Assembly (NCBI GenBank): GCA_050736615.1
Contig: JBOHWL010000050.1
Location: 1-47,329, forward strand
Direction: 5' to 3'
Length of the DNA: 47,329 nt
DNA from: JBOHWJ01 sp050736615
GTDB lineage: Bacteria; Desulfobacterota; Binatia; Binatales; Binataceae
Shown here: positions 16,565 to 25,380 of the stretch, piece after piece
Numbering within the stretch: position 1 is the first letter of the stretch
Layout: the number at the start of each line of letters is the position of its first letter
Position numbers and translations under genes: made by a program
The notes under the pieces: model-generated
What the model was told of the DNA's origin: nothing
The model's database searches: none
The model's input: only the letters and a program-made list of their open reading frames with translations

Positions 16565-17890
16565 ATGAAGGTACTGATCGTCGGCAGCGGTGGCCGCGAG
16601 CATGCACTGTGCTGGCGGTTGAACCAGAGCCCGAGTGTGAAGCGGCTTTTTTATACCGGCGGCAATCCGGGAATCGATCGGTTGGCCGAGTCGTCGGGGA
16701 TTTCCCCTCGGGATATTCAATCGCTGGTCCGGTTCGTGCGTGACAATAAGATTGATTTGACCGTGGTCGGCCCTGAAGACCCGCTGGCCGCCGGCATCGG
16801 CGATGAGTTTGAGCGCAACGGCCTGACGATGTTCGGGCCGGGAAAAGCCGCCGCGCAACTTGAAGCCAGCAAGTCTTTTGCCAAGGACATTATGCGCGAG
16901 GCGGGTGTTGCCACCGCCGCTTTTGAGGTTTTTGACACTGTCGGCGAAGCGCGCCGGTACGTGGAGAGGTGCGATGCACCGCTGGTGGTCAAGGCCGACG
17001 GACTCGCGCTGGGCAAGGGCGTTACGGTTTGCGACGATCGCGCGAGTGCGTTGAATGCGGTCAATGAAGCGCTGGAAGCGCGGCGCTTCGGCGCCGCTGG
17101 TGCACGTATTGTGATTGAGGAGCGGCTGCACGGCGAAGAATTGTCATTTTTTGCCCTTTGCGACGGCGCCGACGCGATTCCGCTTGGCTTCGTCCAGGAC
17201 CATAAGACGATTTTTGACGGCGACCGTGGTCCCAATACGGGCGGTATGGGGGCATACTCGCCGGTGCCCCGTTATGATGACGCATTTACCGAGCGCGTGA
17301 TGGCCGCGGTTATCCGGCCAACATTGGTGGCAATGGGGGCGCGCGGCACGCCATTTCATGGCGTACTGTTCGCCGGTTTGATGATCGGCGATGATGGCGT
17401 GATCAAGGTGCTGGAATACAATGTTCGCTTCGGCGACCCGGAATGTGAACCCCTGATGATGCGCTTCGAAGGCGATCTTGGGGAAACACTGTTGGCGATC
17501 GCGCAAGGCCGGGCGCGCGATGCCGTTTTCAGGCTCTCTAACAAAAGCGCCGCCACGGTCGTGATGGCCTCGCGTGGTTATCCGGGCGAATATACCAAAG
17601 GCTTGCCGATCCACGGCTTGGAGCGCATCGAAGGCGGCGAACCGTCGCCTTTGAAGGTAAAGTGGGCGCTTGAGAAGACCCGCATCAAGGTTTTTCACGC
17701 AGGCACGGCGTTGCACAATGGGCAATTAGTGACCGAGGGCGGACGGGTGCTGATGGTCACCGCCATGGCCGCCACGCTTCAACAAGCGGTTGCCACCGCT
17801 TATCAGGTCGCCGACCTGATCGAGTTCGAAGGCAAGCATGTCCGAGGTGACATCGGACATCGCGCCTTGGCGACTGACGATTTGGACTGA
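16565..17890 (+). CDS. purD: Phosphoribosylamine-glycine ligase PurD
   Basis: 441 residues. This ATP-grasp enzyme makes GAR, the second step of purine synthesis. MKVLIVGSGGREHALCW, VVGPEDPLAAGI, KADGLALGKGV, the EERLHGEELSFFALCDG strand, GPNTGGMGAYSPVP and LEYNVRFGDPECEP are all present in order. The ATG at 16565 gives the standard N-terminus; a GTG at 16544 is unlikely. Two purine genes adjacent, purH and purD, separated by a repeat, suggest a former operon. Confidence 0.97.
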   Translation: MKVLIVGSGGREHALCWRLNQSPSVKRLFYTGGNPGIDRLAESSGISPRDIQSLVRFVRDNKIDLTVVGPEDPLAAGIGDEFERNGLTMFGPGKAAAQLEASKSFAKDIMREAGVATAAFEVFDTVGEARRYVERCDAPLVVKADGLALGKGVTVCDDRASALNAVNEALEARRFGAAGARIVIEERLHGEELSFFALCDGADAIPLGFVQDHKTIFDGDRGPNTGGMGAYSPVPRYDDAFTERVMAAVIRPTLVAMGARGTPFHGVLFAGLMIGDDGVIKVLEYNVRFGDPECEPLMMRFEGDLGETLLAIAQGRARDAVFRLSNKSAATVVMASRGYPGEYTKGLPIHGLERIEGGEPSPLKVKWALEKTRIKVFHAGTALHNGQLVTEGGRVLMVTAMAATLQQAVATAYQVADLIEFEGKHVRGDIGHRALATDDLD

Positions 17891-17939
17891 GAGACGTCGC
17901 GATGGGGTTGCCAAAAGATCTTAGGCGGATGCTGGCCAG

Positions 17940-18560
17940 ATGAATGCGCCTGAAGTTTCGATCGCGCGCGCGTTGGCTGCGCTAAAGGCGGGCGAGGCGG
18001 TCGTCTATCCGACCGAGACGGTTTATGCGATCGGCGTCGATGCGTTGTCGCCGGCGGCGCTGGAGCGGTTGTTCGCGATCAAGGGGCGTGAAATTGGCAA
18101 GGCGGTGGCGTTGATAACCGACAATGCGGCAAACGCCTTTTCACTCGCAGCTAAAGTTCCGCCAGCGGCGCGCAAACTGGCCGCCGCTTTCTGGCCCGGG
18201 CCCTTAACCCTGGTATTACCGGCGCGGGCGGGGTTGCCCAGTCCGCTGATTGGTCCGGAGGGCGGAGTCGGTGTGCGCGTCTCGCCTCATCGGACGGCCA
18301 TCGAATTGGCCGCCCGGCTCGGCCGTCCACTAACCGCAACCAGCGCGAATCTTTCCGGACAGCCGCCGGCGATCACCATCGAGCAGGCACGGGGCGCATT
18401 CGCCCAGCATGTAGCGGCCTATCTGGACGGTGGTGAACTCGGTGCGAGTGCTCCCAGTACGGTGGTGGCGTTTGACTCGGCCGGCAAATGGCACGTGATC
18501 CGCGCGGGCGCGATCGCCCCCGGTCTGCTTGCCGCGGCATTGGGGGAGAGCGCCCAATGA
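17940..18560 (+). CDS. L-threonylcarbamoyladenylate synthase, TsaC/Sua5 YrdC domain
   Basis: 206 residues, a YrdC domain without the extra Sua5 C-domain. It makes threonylcarbamoyl-AMP for the t6A37 modification of ANN-decoding tRNAs. The motifs are YPTETVYAIGVDAL, LFAIKGRE, AFWPGPLTLVLPA, VGVRVSPH and LTATSANLSGQPP. It overlaps the next gene by ATGA. Hydrolases of the same fold exist, but length and motifs favour the synthase. Confidence 0.92.
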   Translation: MNAPEVSIARALAALKAGEAVVYPTETVYAIGVDALSPAALERLFAIKGREIGKAVALITDNAANAFSLAAKVPPAARKLAAAFWPGPLTLVLPARAGLPSPLIGPEGGVGVRVSPHRTAIELAARLGRPLTATSANLSGQPPAITIEQARGAFAQHVAAYLDGGELGASAPSTVVAFDSAGKWHVIRAGAIAPGLLAAALGESAQ

Positions 18561-19852
18561 CCCTGGCAAGCCGGCGCATCGAATCCTTATCCGCGCTTAT
18601 GTTCGATTCCGCGCGATGTGGACCGCTAAGCGGCGTGGTGGCGCCGCCGTACGATCTGATTGATCAGGCGCGCCAGCTAGAACTCTATGCGCGCAGCCCT
18701 TACAACGTGGTGCGGCTGGAATTGAACCGCGAATCCGATCCATACGCGGCGGCGGCGCGCACGCTATCACAGTGGCAGTCCAAGGGAATCCTCGTCAGGG
18801 CGCCGCGTCCGGCGATCTATCTTTACACTCAGGTCTTCGAAATTGACGGCCGGCGGCTCGAGCGTAACGGCATCGTCGTGCGTATCCGGCTCGAGGACTT
18901 CAAGCAGGGCCGCATTCTTCCACATGAACGCACCTTTCCCGCCGCCAAGGAAGACCGGCTGCGTCTGCTGACCGCGACTCGTGTCAACATCAGCCCAATT
19001 TTCGGCCTGTACCCGTCGGGCAATCAGGCGCTGGAAACCTTGCTGGCCGAGGTTCGTGGTCGCGCACCTTTGTTGGAAGTGCGCGATGACCTGGGCATCG
19101 TGAATCAAATCCGGCCCATCGACTTTTTAGGGGAATTGCAAGTGATCCAGGGCGCGCTTGATGACGCGCGCATTCTGATCGCCGATGGCCATCATCGCTA
19201 CGAAACTGCGCTCGAATATCGCCGCCGACGGCGCTTCGGCAACAATCCGGAGGGATTAAGTGGTGACGATTACGTGATGATGGCGCTGATCGCTTTCAAC
19301 GATCCCGGTCTCGTGATTCTGCCCACTCATCGCGTCGTTCGGCATGTCAACGCGGACGCACTCGCCGCTTTCACACGCAGGGTGGGCGACAGCTTCGAGG
19401 TTGAAGAGTTCGACGCGCCCGAGACGATGCGAAATACGCTGGCGCATCGCGGACGAGGCTATTTGGGCCTCGCGCTGCGCGGCGATCCGGTCTTCCGTAT
19501 TGCGCGGCTCAAAAATCGCGCGGCGGTGACCAACGCTTTGCCGTCGACTCCGCGAGCGGTGCGTGAACTCGACGTTTCGATTCTTCACGCAATGATATTC
19601 GATCACATGCTCGGATTGACCGCCGACGCAATTCGCAAAGGCGGCAATATCGAGTACACCGTCGAGGCTGGACGCGCGCTCGACACCGTGGTGAGGGGAG
19701 TGGCGGATGGCGCCTTCCTGATGAACCCACCAACGGTGGAGGACGTTGAGCGGGTGAGCGCCAGCGATGCGGTAATGCCGGAAAAATCCACCTATTTCCA
19801 TCCCAAGCTGCTGACCGGACTGGTGCTGAATCCGTTCGATGATGCGTCATGA
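18557..19852 (+). CDS. DUF1015 family protein
   Basis: 431 residues, the usual length. It has the N-terminal VVAPPYDLIDQA segment, the LPHERTFPAAKEDRLRLL stretch, and the family signature IADGHHRYETALEYR (about residues 207-221), followed by YVMMALIAFNDPGLVILPTHR. DUF1015 is widespread and its biochemical role is not settled, although an association with serine or polar-metabolite handling has been proposed for some members. The start ATG overlaps the YrdC stop (ATGA) and the end overlaps the phosphatase start (ATGA), so the three genes are translationally coupled. Confidence 0.9.
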   Translation: MTLASRRIESLSALMFDSARCGPLSGVVAPPYDLIDQARQLELYARSPYNVVRLELNRESDPYAAAARTLSQWQSKGILVRAPRPAIYLYTQVFEIDGRRLERNGIVVRIRLEDFKQGRILPHERTFPAAKEDRLRLLTATRVNISPIFGLYPSGNQALETLLAEVRGRAPLLEVRDDLGIVNQIRPIDFLGELQVIQGALDDARILIADGHHRYETALEYRRRRRFGNNPEGLSGDDYVMMALIAFNDPGLVILPTHRVVRHVNADALAAFTRRVGDSFEVEEFDAPETMRNTLAHRGRGYLGLALRGDPVFRIARLKNRAAVTNALPSTPRAVRELDVSILHAMIFDHMLGLTADAIRKGGNIEYTVEAGRALDTVVRGVADGAFLMNPPTVEDVERVSASDAVMPEKSTYFHPKLLTGLVLNPFDDAS

Positions 19853-20550
19853 GCGGTCGCGCGGACTCGTCGCCGATTTTAATGGAAATCGAAGAACTGA
19901 TCCTGGTGCGCCACGGCGAGACGGTCGGTAATTCCAGCGTTCGTTATCATGGCCGTACCGACGTTGCGCTCAGCGAGCTGGGTCGCGCGCAGATTCGCGC
20001 CGCCGCGCAAAGGCTGCAAGAGGCTGGCTTGCGCCATTTCGCCCCCGTCTTCACCAGTCCGCTCAAACGCGCGGTCGAGAGCGCCCGCATTATCGCCGGT
20101 GAGCGGGCGGCGCTAATCGAGTTGGGCGATTTTGCCGAAGTGGATTTCGGTATTTTTGAGGGGCTGACCGCCGACGAGATTCAGCAATGCCATCCGATCG
20201 AGTTCGCACAATGGAACCGCGATCGTCTGGCACCCCATTACGCCTATCCGGGAGGTGAAAGCCGCCGCGCCTTCACCGCACGGGTCGAACGCGGGGTCGA
20301 GCGGATGCTCGCGATATTGAGAGAAGAGTCGATGCGTACGGTTTTGCCGGCCGGCATGACGGACCGAAATCGCGGCGACGCGGCGCTGGTGGCGGCTCAT
20401 CGCGGCGTTATCCGCGCGATTACGCGCCGGTTGGCCGGGGTTGAGCCGCAAATCGAGTTGGCCTCGATCCAAATTCTGCGGCGGTTCCAAGGCTCGCTTC
20501 ATTGGCGCGCCGCGGTGCTCGACCTCGTGGCCCGCCCCGCGTACCCTTGA
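19849..20550 (+). CDS. Histidine phosphatase (phosphoglycerate mutase-like)
   Basis: 233 residues. The active site LVRHGETVGN (His about residue 22), the Arg of SPLKRAVESA, the Glu in EVDFGIFEGLTADEI, and the second His in VAAHRGVIRAITRR define the branch-1 histidine phosphatases, such as cobalamin-pathway CobC, PhoE-like or GpmB-like enzymes. No cobalamin gene is nearby, so CobC is not supported. The ATG at 19849 overlaps the previous stop, and an internal ATG at 19882 is an alternative. A mid-protein segment VLPAGMTDRN is unusual and may be a loop insertion. Confidence 0.87.
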   Translation: MSGRADSSPILMEIEELILVRHGETVGNSSVRYHGRTDVALSELGRAQIRAAAQRLQEAGLRHFAPVFTSPLKRAVESARIIAGERAALIELGDFAEVDFGIFEGLTADEIQQCHPIEFAQWNRDRLAPHYAYPGGESRRAFTARVERGVERMLAILREESMRTVLPAGMTDRNRGDAALVAAHRGVIRAITRRLAGVEPQIELASIQILRRFQGSLHWRAAVLDLVARPAYP

Positions 20551-20563
20551 CGCCGGCGTCGCT

Positions 20564-21343
20564 TCAGACACGCCGCAGCACTGCCAGCCAGCGCCCGAAG
20601 CATTGGTCGATCGGGACCGTGAACGATAAATCCGCATACGCCGCGATCATTGAGAACATGCCGGAGGCGCGCGCCGCCAATTCGAGCAGCGGCGGCAAGG
20701 TGTAACGCACCGGCACGATGTCGCGCGTGACCACGACGCGGCCGGGAAAATGGATCGTGCATTCGAGTTCGTAAATGGATTGAATGGCGGCGTTCCACGT
20801 TATCGGCCGATGGTATTCGCGCACATCCACACGTACGGCGTCGACGGTGACCTTGCGCTCGCGCCACAGCTCGCGCCGGCGCACGACCTTCACGCCGTCA
20901 TGGCGATCGATGTCGATGCAATACAGTGCGCCGCGCTTCAGTAGGGCCGCGACAGATTTGAGATGCGAGATCAATTCCCCGTTTCCCGTCATGATCGGAA
21001 AGGTCTCGGACATAAAAAACGCCGCGTCGAAGCTGGCTTCGGGCAAACGGAATTTTTCGATCTTGCGGCGGTAAAAGCGTAACGGCGCACCCAAAGCCTG
21101 GCCGCGGCCGGCCGCCAGCATCGTAGGCGAGCGATCGACTCCAATCACGGTGATTCCTTCCCGCGCCATAATCTGGCCGTGGGGGGAATCTCCGCATGCG
21201 AGATCCAGCGCGCGCCGCACCGGACGTTGGCGATGACGTTGCCATACCGCCTCCAGGAACCGCACCTCGCTATTGATCTCACCAGGACGCTCCATGTGGA
21301 CGCGGCGGAAGATCTGCGGGAACTCGTAAATGCTTCGCTCCAT
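20564..21343 (-). CDS. Class I SAM-dependent methyltransferase
   Basis: 259 residues. SAM-binding motif I is ALDLACGDSPHG (about residues 44-55), then motif II VIGVDRSPTMLAAG, and FDAAFFMSETFPIMTGNGELI as the post-I/IV region. The C-terminal half is beta-rich and ends in YADLSFTVPIDQCFGRWLAVLRR, a layout seen in small-molecule methyltransferases of the Methyltransf_11/25 type. It is convergent with the phosphatase gene, with a 13-nt gap. The substrate is unknown. Confidence 0.87.
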   Translation of the reverse strand: MERSIYEFPQIFRRVHMERPGEINSEVRFLEAVWQRHRQRPVRRALDLACGDSPHGQIMAREGITVIGVDRSPTMLAAGRGQALGAPLRFYRRKIEKFRLPEASFDAAFFMSETFPIMTGNGELISHLKSVAALLKRGALYCIDIDRHDGVKVVRRRELWRERKVTVDAVRVDVREYHRPITWNAAIQSIYELECTIHFPGRVVVTRDIVPVRYTLPPLLELAARASGMFSMIAAYADLSFTVPIDQCFGRWLAVLRRV

Positions 21344-21659
21344 GCGTCTTAATATTAGCGATCTTCCCGCTTCGCTCTCCGATCTTAGTCAATTCGTTGC
21401 ATCGGACAGTGAAGCACAAACGCTCTTCCACTCCCTTCTGTCAGCAGACCTTGCTCGCCGTGAACTGAACGAACGCTGGCTTAAGACACGGTCCCACGAT
21501 GTCGCGCTCCAGCGACTCAAAACCGCACCACCGCGAGTTGTTGAAGCGAAGCGGCTGGCTGGCTTTGTATGACCGCCCCTGACACGATACGCGCGACTTC
21601 GTTCGCGCGCCCGCTGACTAACCCCGAGTCTGGGCAAACGGTCCGTGCTTTTTCTCGGC
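21344..21659. other. 316-nt stretch without a recognisable gene
   Basis: A rightward frame of about 76 codons (21342-21572, beginning MRLNISDLPASL) is open but matches no family I know, and it has no ribosome site. Codon use is unlike the neighbours. I treat the stretch as decayed intergenic DNA beside the ligase remnant. Confidence 0.4.
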
Positions 21660-21866
21660 CTATGCCTCAATCGCCACTTCGCGCTGGACCTCACTTGCGT
21701 CCTTGTCCTCGCGCAGTGCGATGAACTTGGAATGGCGCAGATGGTTGGTCGATGTCCATTCAGCGAACTCGATCACCGCTACCAGGCGTGGCTCGAGCCA
21801 CCGGCACTTGCTCATATCCTCGGCGGTCAGGCCTTCGCTCCACCTGCCCTTCCCGCTCTCCGGCCC
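21660..21866 (-). pseudogene. C-terminal remnant of an ATP-dependent DNA ligase (LigD-type OB fold)
   Basis: This 68-codon frame runs between an in-frame TAG (21867-21869) and its own TAG stop. It reads GRWSEGLTAEDMSKCRWLEP, then VAVIEFAEWT, LRHSKFIALREDK and a short tail. The order of a Gly-Leu turn, a basic strand and then EFAEWT plus LRHxxFxxLREDK is the C-terminal OB-fold signature of LigD/archaeal-type ATP ligases. The adenylation domain with its KxDG lysine is absent, and no start codon or ribosome site exists. It is on the same strand as the broken DinB gene and immediately downstream of it. I read it as a gene relic. Confidence 0.75.
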
Positions 21867-21880
21867 CTAGGCAGCGAGTT

Positions 21881-22378
21881 TCAGGCTTCGCAGAGGAAGA
21901 CACAGAGGTCGGTTTCTGGCGGCTTCATGCCGAAGTCAAAAAACATCTGGCTTACCCAGCCGCGGTGGTACGTCTTGTGGTTGACGACATGCAGAAACAT
22001 ACCCCCGCGGGTCATTTCCCCTGGCTTACCTGAGACAAAATTGAACTTCAGGCGTTTTTCGAGGCTCTCAGAATCCTGCGCCTGAGCCCAATTGATGTAC
22101 CATTGGTTGATTTCAGACTGCTCCCTCAGCAAATCCTCGAGATCGGGATGCAACGCATCGCTGCGAGTGGAAAACCCATGCTTTCACCCAACAAATGGGC
22201 GCGCCAGATTCAGATCAACCTGGTAGTTGTGATTAAGTGTGCCAATCATCGAGCCGAATAGCGTCGAACTCGACCGGTACACAGCGCCATCGGGTAAATC
22301 TGCCATGGCTTTGAACAGAACCTGATCACCCCAGTCGCTGTACCGGGCGAGCATAACAGCGGTCTCTTTTGTCATCAT
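21881..22378 (-). pseudogene. DinB-family protein with two compensating frameshifts
   Basis: About 166 codons, full DinB size. The family forms four-helix bundles with a metal site and acts as thiol-dependent transferases or stress proteins. The N-terminal part reads MTKETAVMLARYSDWGDQVL and GTLNHNYQVDL, and the C-terminal part contains HVVNHKTYHRGWVSQMF. Both halves lie in one frame, but an in-frame TGA (22184-22186) separates them. Between about 22180 and 22210 the other frame gives IWRAHLLGE, the expected family sequence, so one extra base near 22210 and one missing base near 22180 explain the break. The metal-ligand histidines in GTLNH and NHKTYH survive. It could be a sequencing error pair or real decay. 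Confidence 0.75.
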
Positions 22379-22401
22379 GTTAAAAATCCGCTAAATTTAG
22401 A

Positions 22402-22431
22402 GCTTAATCGCGTCCGCTGATGCGGTTAAGC
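22402..22431. repeat. Hairpin in the divergent DinB / CoA-transferase gap
   Basis: GCTTAATCGC (22402-22411) and GCGGTTAAGC (22422-22431) form a 10-bp stem with one G-T pair and a 10-nt loop. It could be an operator or an attenuator. Confidence 0.4.
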
Positions 22432-22556
22432 ATTGCGTGCCAGCCTTATCGCACCGGCGTGAAATCCATATCCGGCGCTTGAGATAATGCAACAGCCGCG
22501 TGATAATGCGCGCGCCGCCAGAAGAACCTCAGCGTACGGCGCAGGAGCACGATACG

Positions 22557-23768
22557 ATGTCAAAACCGCTTGCGGGAATCAAAATTATAGAGATTGCGCA
22601 GGAGATTCAGGGGCCTTTCGCTGCCCTTTTTCTTTCCGATCTCGGCGCCGCAATCACCAAGGTCGAGAATCGCGAAACCGGTGATCTGAGCCGCTGGCTA
22701 ATCGCGCAGCTAATCGGCGGAGCCAATGTCAAGAACGCGCAGCTATCCCATTATTTCATCGCCATGAACCGCGGCAAACGCAGCCTGACCGCCGATCTGA
22801 AAAAGCCGCAAGCCATCGAGATCATACGCCGCATGGCCAGGAGCTATGACGTGCTGCTGACCAATTACCGCCCCGGCGTACTCGATCGGCTGGGCCTAGG
22901 CTACGAGGTCTTGCACAAAATCAATCCGCGGCTCATCTATGCGCAGGCGAGTTCATGGGGACCCAAGGGTCCGTGGACCACGCGCCCGAGCCGCGACACG
23001 CTGGCGCAGGCCGCCAGCGGTCTCATGTCGAAGACCGGGATGCCCAACGATCCGCCGTTGGCGGCGGGCGCCGCGATTGCCGATCAGACCAGCGCCCTGA
23101 CTCTGGCGGGCGGCGTGCTCGCGGCACTATACGTTCGTGAGCGCAGCGGTCAGGGCCAGCGCGTCGATGCTTCCATCTACGGCACGATGATCGCCGCGCA
23201 GGGCTTTGAGCTTAACTACTGCTCGATGACGGGTGAGGAACCGGAGCGCGCCGGTCGCGGCCATCCGTTTCTGCACGGGGTGTGGGGCGCGTTTCGCACG
23301 AAGGACAGCTTTATCTGTATTGCCGGCGTGGACGATCAGCGCTGGCCGCGGTTCTGCCAGATCATGGGGATCGAGCACGTTCAGAATGACGCGGAATGCA
23401 GCGATAATGCCACGCGCAATTTTCATGGCGCTAAGATCGAGGCGATCCTCGATGGGGTTTTTCCGAAGAAAACCACGGCCGAATGGCTCGCTGAGCTTAA
23501 CGCCGCGGACATTCTGGTCACTGAGGTCGCGACTCACAAACAGGTGCTGGCAAGCGAACAGGCTCGGCTCAACGGCTATTTGTTAGACCTTGATCATCCG
23601 ATCGCGGGCAAAATGACGGTTACTGGATGCCCGGTTTCGCTTAACGGCGAAATCGAAACGCAAGCCGGTCCGGTGGCTGAACACGGCCAGCATACCGAAG
23701 AAGTCCTGCTCGAACTCGGCTATTCCTGGGAGGAAATCGCCGCGCTGCGTGAGGCGGAGGCAATTTAA
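22557..23768 (+). CDS. Family III CoA-transferase (CaiB/BaiF)
   Basis: 403 residues. Family III enzymes move CoA between carboxylic acids through an aspartyl-CoA intermediate. MSKPLAGIKIIEIAQEIQGP and the SDLGAAITKVENRETGD segment are N-terminal markers. Further on come MNRGKRSLTADLKKPQA, LLTNYRPGVLDRLGLGYE and SRDTLAQAASGLM, the last holding the predicted catalytic Asp. The ATG at 22557 follows AGGAG by about 9 nt and is preferred over the start at 22500. It is followed after 2 nt by an SDR. The pair suggests activation of a carboxylate to its CoA ester followed by oxidation of a hydroxyacyl group; the substrate is unknown. Confidence 0.93.
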   Translation: MSKPLAGIKIIEIAQEIQGPFAALFLSDLGAAITKVENRETGDLSRWLIAQLIGGANVKNAQLSHYFIAMNRGKRSLTADLKKPQAIEIIRRMARSYDVLLTNYRPGVLDRLGLGYEVLHKINPRLIYAQASSWGPKGPWTTRPSRDTLAQAASGLMSKTGMPNDPPLAAGAAIADQTSALTLAGGVLAALYVRERSGQGQRVDASIYGTMIAAQGFELNYCSMTGEEPERAGRGHPFLHGVWGAFRTKDSFICIAGVDDQRWPRFCQIMGIEHVQNDAECSDNATRNFHGAKIEAILDGVFPKKTTAEWLAELNAADILVTEVATHKQVLASEQARLNGYLLDLDHPIAGKMTVTGCPVSLNGEIETQAGPVAEHGQHTEEVLLELGYSWEEIAALREAEAI

Positions 23769-23770
23769 TC

Positions 23771-24562
23771 ATGCGGCTCAAGGATAAAGTAGCTTTGATA
23801 AGCGGCGCCGCGTCGGGTATCGGCGAGGCGGTTGCGAAGACCTTCGCGCGCGAAGGTGCGAAGGTGGTAGTCGCGGACCTCGACCGCGACGGCGGCGCGC
23901 GCGTCGTGAACGCGATTCGAGACGCGGGCGGCACGGCGGATTTCATCCGCACCAATATCGGCCGTCATGGCGATGCGGACGCGATGATCAAGTTCGCCAG
24001 CGACCGCTTCGGCCGTCTCGACATTCTGCACAACAACGCCGTCGGTGTCGCCTTCGGCCGTCTGGGCACGCTCGCCCCCGAACAATGGCAAAAGGCGATC
24101 GACCTGGGGCTGAGCTGCTACTGGTACTGTTCGCACCAAGCGCTCGAAGTGATGCTTGCGCAGGGTGGTGGTGTGATCATCAACACCGCCTCGGTCTCAG
24201 GATTGGCCGCCGATCACGGGCTGGGTTCATACAACGTGATCAAGAGCGGGGTGATCGCGCTCACCCGCTCAATCGCGATTGACTATGCGCGCAAGGGTAT
24301 TCGCTGCAATTGCGTATGCCCGGGGCCGATCGCGACTCCGCCGTTGCTGAGAGTGCGGCGGAGCCGGCCCGAGTTGATGCAACGGCTGACGAATGCGGTG
24401 CCGATGGGACGGCTCGGCGAGCCGCAGGAGATCGCCAATGTCGTGCTATTCCTCGCCTCGGAGGAATCGTCCTATGTGACCGGCGCCGCGTTTATCGCCG
24501 ATGGCGGCTTGATGGCACATACGGGACTTCCGAGTCTCACCGGCGACGGCCCCGACTGGTAG
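23771..24562 (+). CDS. Short-chain dehydrogenase/reductase
   Basis: 263 residues. The cofactor loop is SGAASGIGEA; VVVADLDRDGG has the Asp typical of NAD-preferring SDRs; HNNAVG stands where NNAG is usual; NTAS and YNVIK supply Ser, Tyr and Lys; CPGPIATPPLL and GAAFIADGG close the fold. It starts 2 nt after the CoA-transferase stop, so the two are co-transcribed. A C-terminal tail of about 16 residues past the usual end is present. Confidence 0.92.
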   Translation: MRLKDKVALISGAASGIGEAVAKTFAREGAKVVVADLDRDGGARVVNAIRDAGGTADFIRTNIGRHGDADAMIKFASDRFGRLDILHNNAVGVAFGRLGTLAPEQWQKAIDLGLSCYWYCSHQALEVMLAQGGGVIINTASVSGLAADHGLGSYNVIKSGVIALTRSIAIDYARKGIRCNCVCPGPIATPPLLRVRRSRPELMQRLTNAVPMGRLGEPQEIANVVLFLASEESSYVTGAAFIADGGLMAHTGLPSLTGDGPDW

Positions 24563-24602
24563 TCTCTCAGTGATCGACCTGGCGAGCCTTTGATTCTATT
24601 TC

Positions 24603-24663
24603 CGAACGCTCGTTTGCGGACTCTCTCGCTGACGGGCTCGCCGACTCGCCCTACGGCGTTCCT
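24603..24663 (-). repeat. Dispersed repeat copy R5
   Basis: On the minus strand it reads GGAACGCCGTAGG, then the exact core GCGAGTCGGCGAG (24637-24649 complement), identical to the first core of R3. A second partial core follows (GAGAGTCCGCAAACGAGCG). It lies between the SDR and clpP. Confidence 0.7.
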
Positions 24664-24725
24664 AAGGTCTTTCCGCCCTGCTCTGATTCTCGACCGAATG
24701 GACGCAGTGGAGTATCTTCTAACCC

Positions 24726-25331
24726 ATGAGCATCCTGGTCCCATTCGTAATCGAACAAACTGGACGCGGCGAGCGCTCTTACGACATTTACTCGCGCCTG
24801 CTGAAGGATCGGATCGTGTTCCTTGGCGGACAGGTGACTGACGAACTTGCCAATGTCGTGACGGCGCAATTGCTGTTTCTGGAATCCGAGGATCCGGAGC
24901 GCGAAATCAACATGTATGTCAATTCGCCGGGCGGCTCGGTAACCGCCGGACTGGCGATTTACGACACCATGCAGTTCGTCAAGCCGCCGGTATCAACCCT
25001 ATGCGTGGGTCAGGCGGCGAGTATGGGCGCGGTTCTGCTGGCGGCGGGCGAGAAAGGTAAACGCTATACGCTGCCGCATTCGCGCATCATGATCCATCAG
25101 CTCTCGGGCGGCTTCGAAGGCCAGGCCGCAGATATTGATATCCAAGCGCGGGAGGCCCTGCGCCTGCGCGAGGTCCTTAACCAGATTCTCGCCCATCACA
25201 CCGGTCAGAACATCAAGCGGATCGAAAAGGATACCGATCGCGACAATTTTCTCAGCGCCGAACAGGCCAAGGAATACGGTCTGGTCGACGAGATCATCGC
25301 CGGCCGCAACGTAACAAAACCCACCGACTGA
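24726..25331 (+). CDS. clpP: ATP-dependent Clp protease proteolytic subunit ClpP
   Basis: 201 residues. The catalytic triad is complete: Ser99 in GQAASMGAVLL, His124 in IMIHQ and Asp173 in DTDRDNF. The head-domain segments LLKDRIVFLGG, MYVNSPGGSVTAGLAIYDTM and the handle helix DIDIQAREALRLREVLNQIL are normal. There is no tig upstream and no clpX or lon downstream, the usual neighbours in many proteobacteria; repeats flank it on both sides. The start ATG at 24726 gives a short N-terminus that matches mature-like ClpPs. Confidence 0.96.
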   Translation: MSILVPFVIEQTGRGERSYDIYSRLLKDRIVFLGGQVTDELANVVTAQLLFLESEDPEREINMYVNSPGGSVTAGLAIYDTMQFVKPPVSTLCVGQAASMGAVLLAAGEKGKRYTLPHSRIMIHQLSGGFEGQAADIDIQAREALRLREVLNQILAHHTGQNIKRIEKDTDRDNFLSAEQAKEYGLVDEIIAGRNVTKPTD

Positions 25332-25380
25332 TTACGTACTCCACGTCAGGGATGCGCAAGCTCCTTGGTTATTCCGAAGC

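Noticed and set aside
19849..20550. CobC, alpha-ribazole phosphatase
   Set aside because: No cobalamin biosynthesis genes are nearby and the active-site motif is shared by the whole superfamily.
21342..21572. A 76-codon rightward frame after the methyltransferase
   Set aside because: It has no ribosome site, no recognised family, and lies in a decaying patch.
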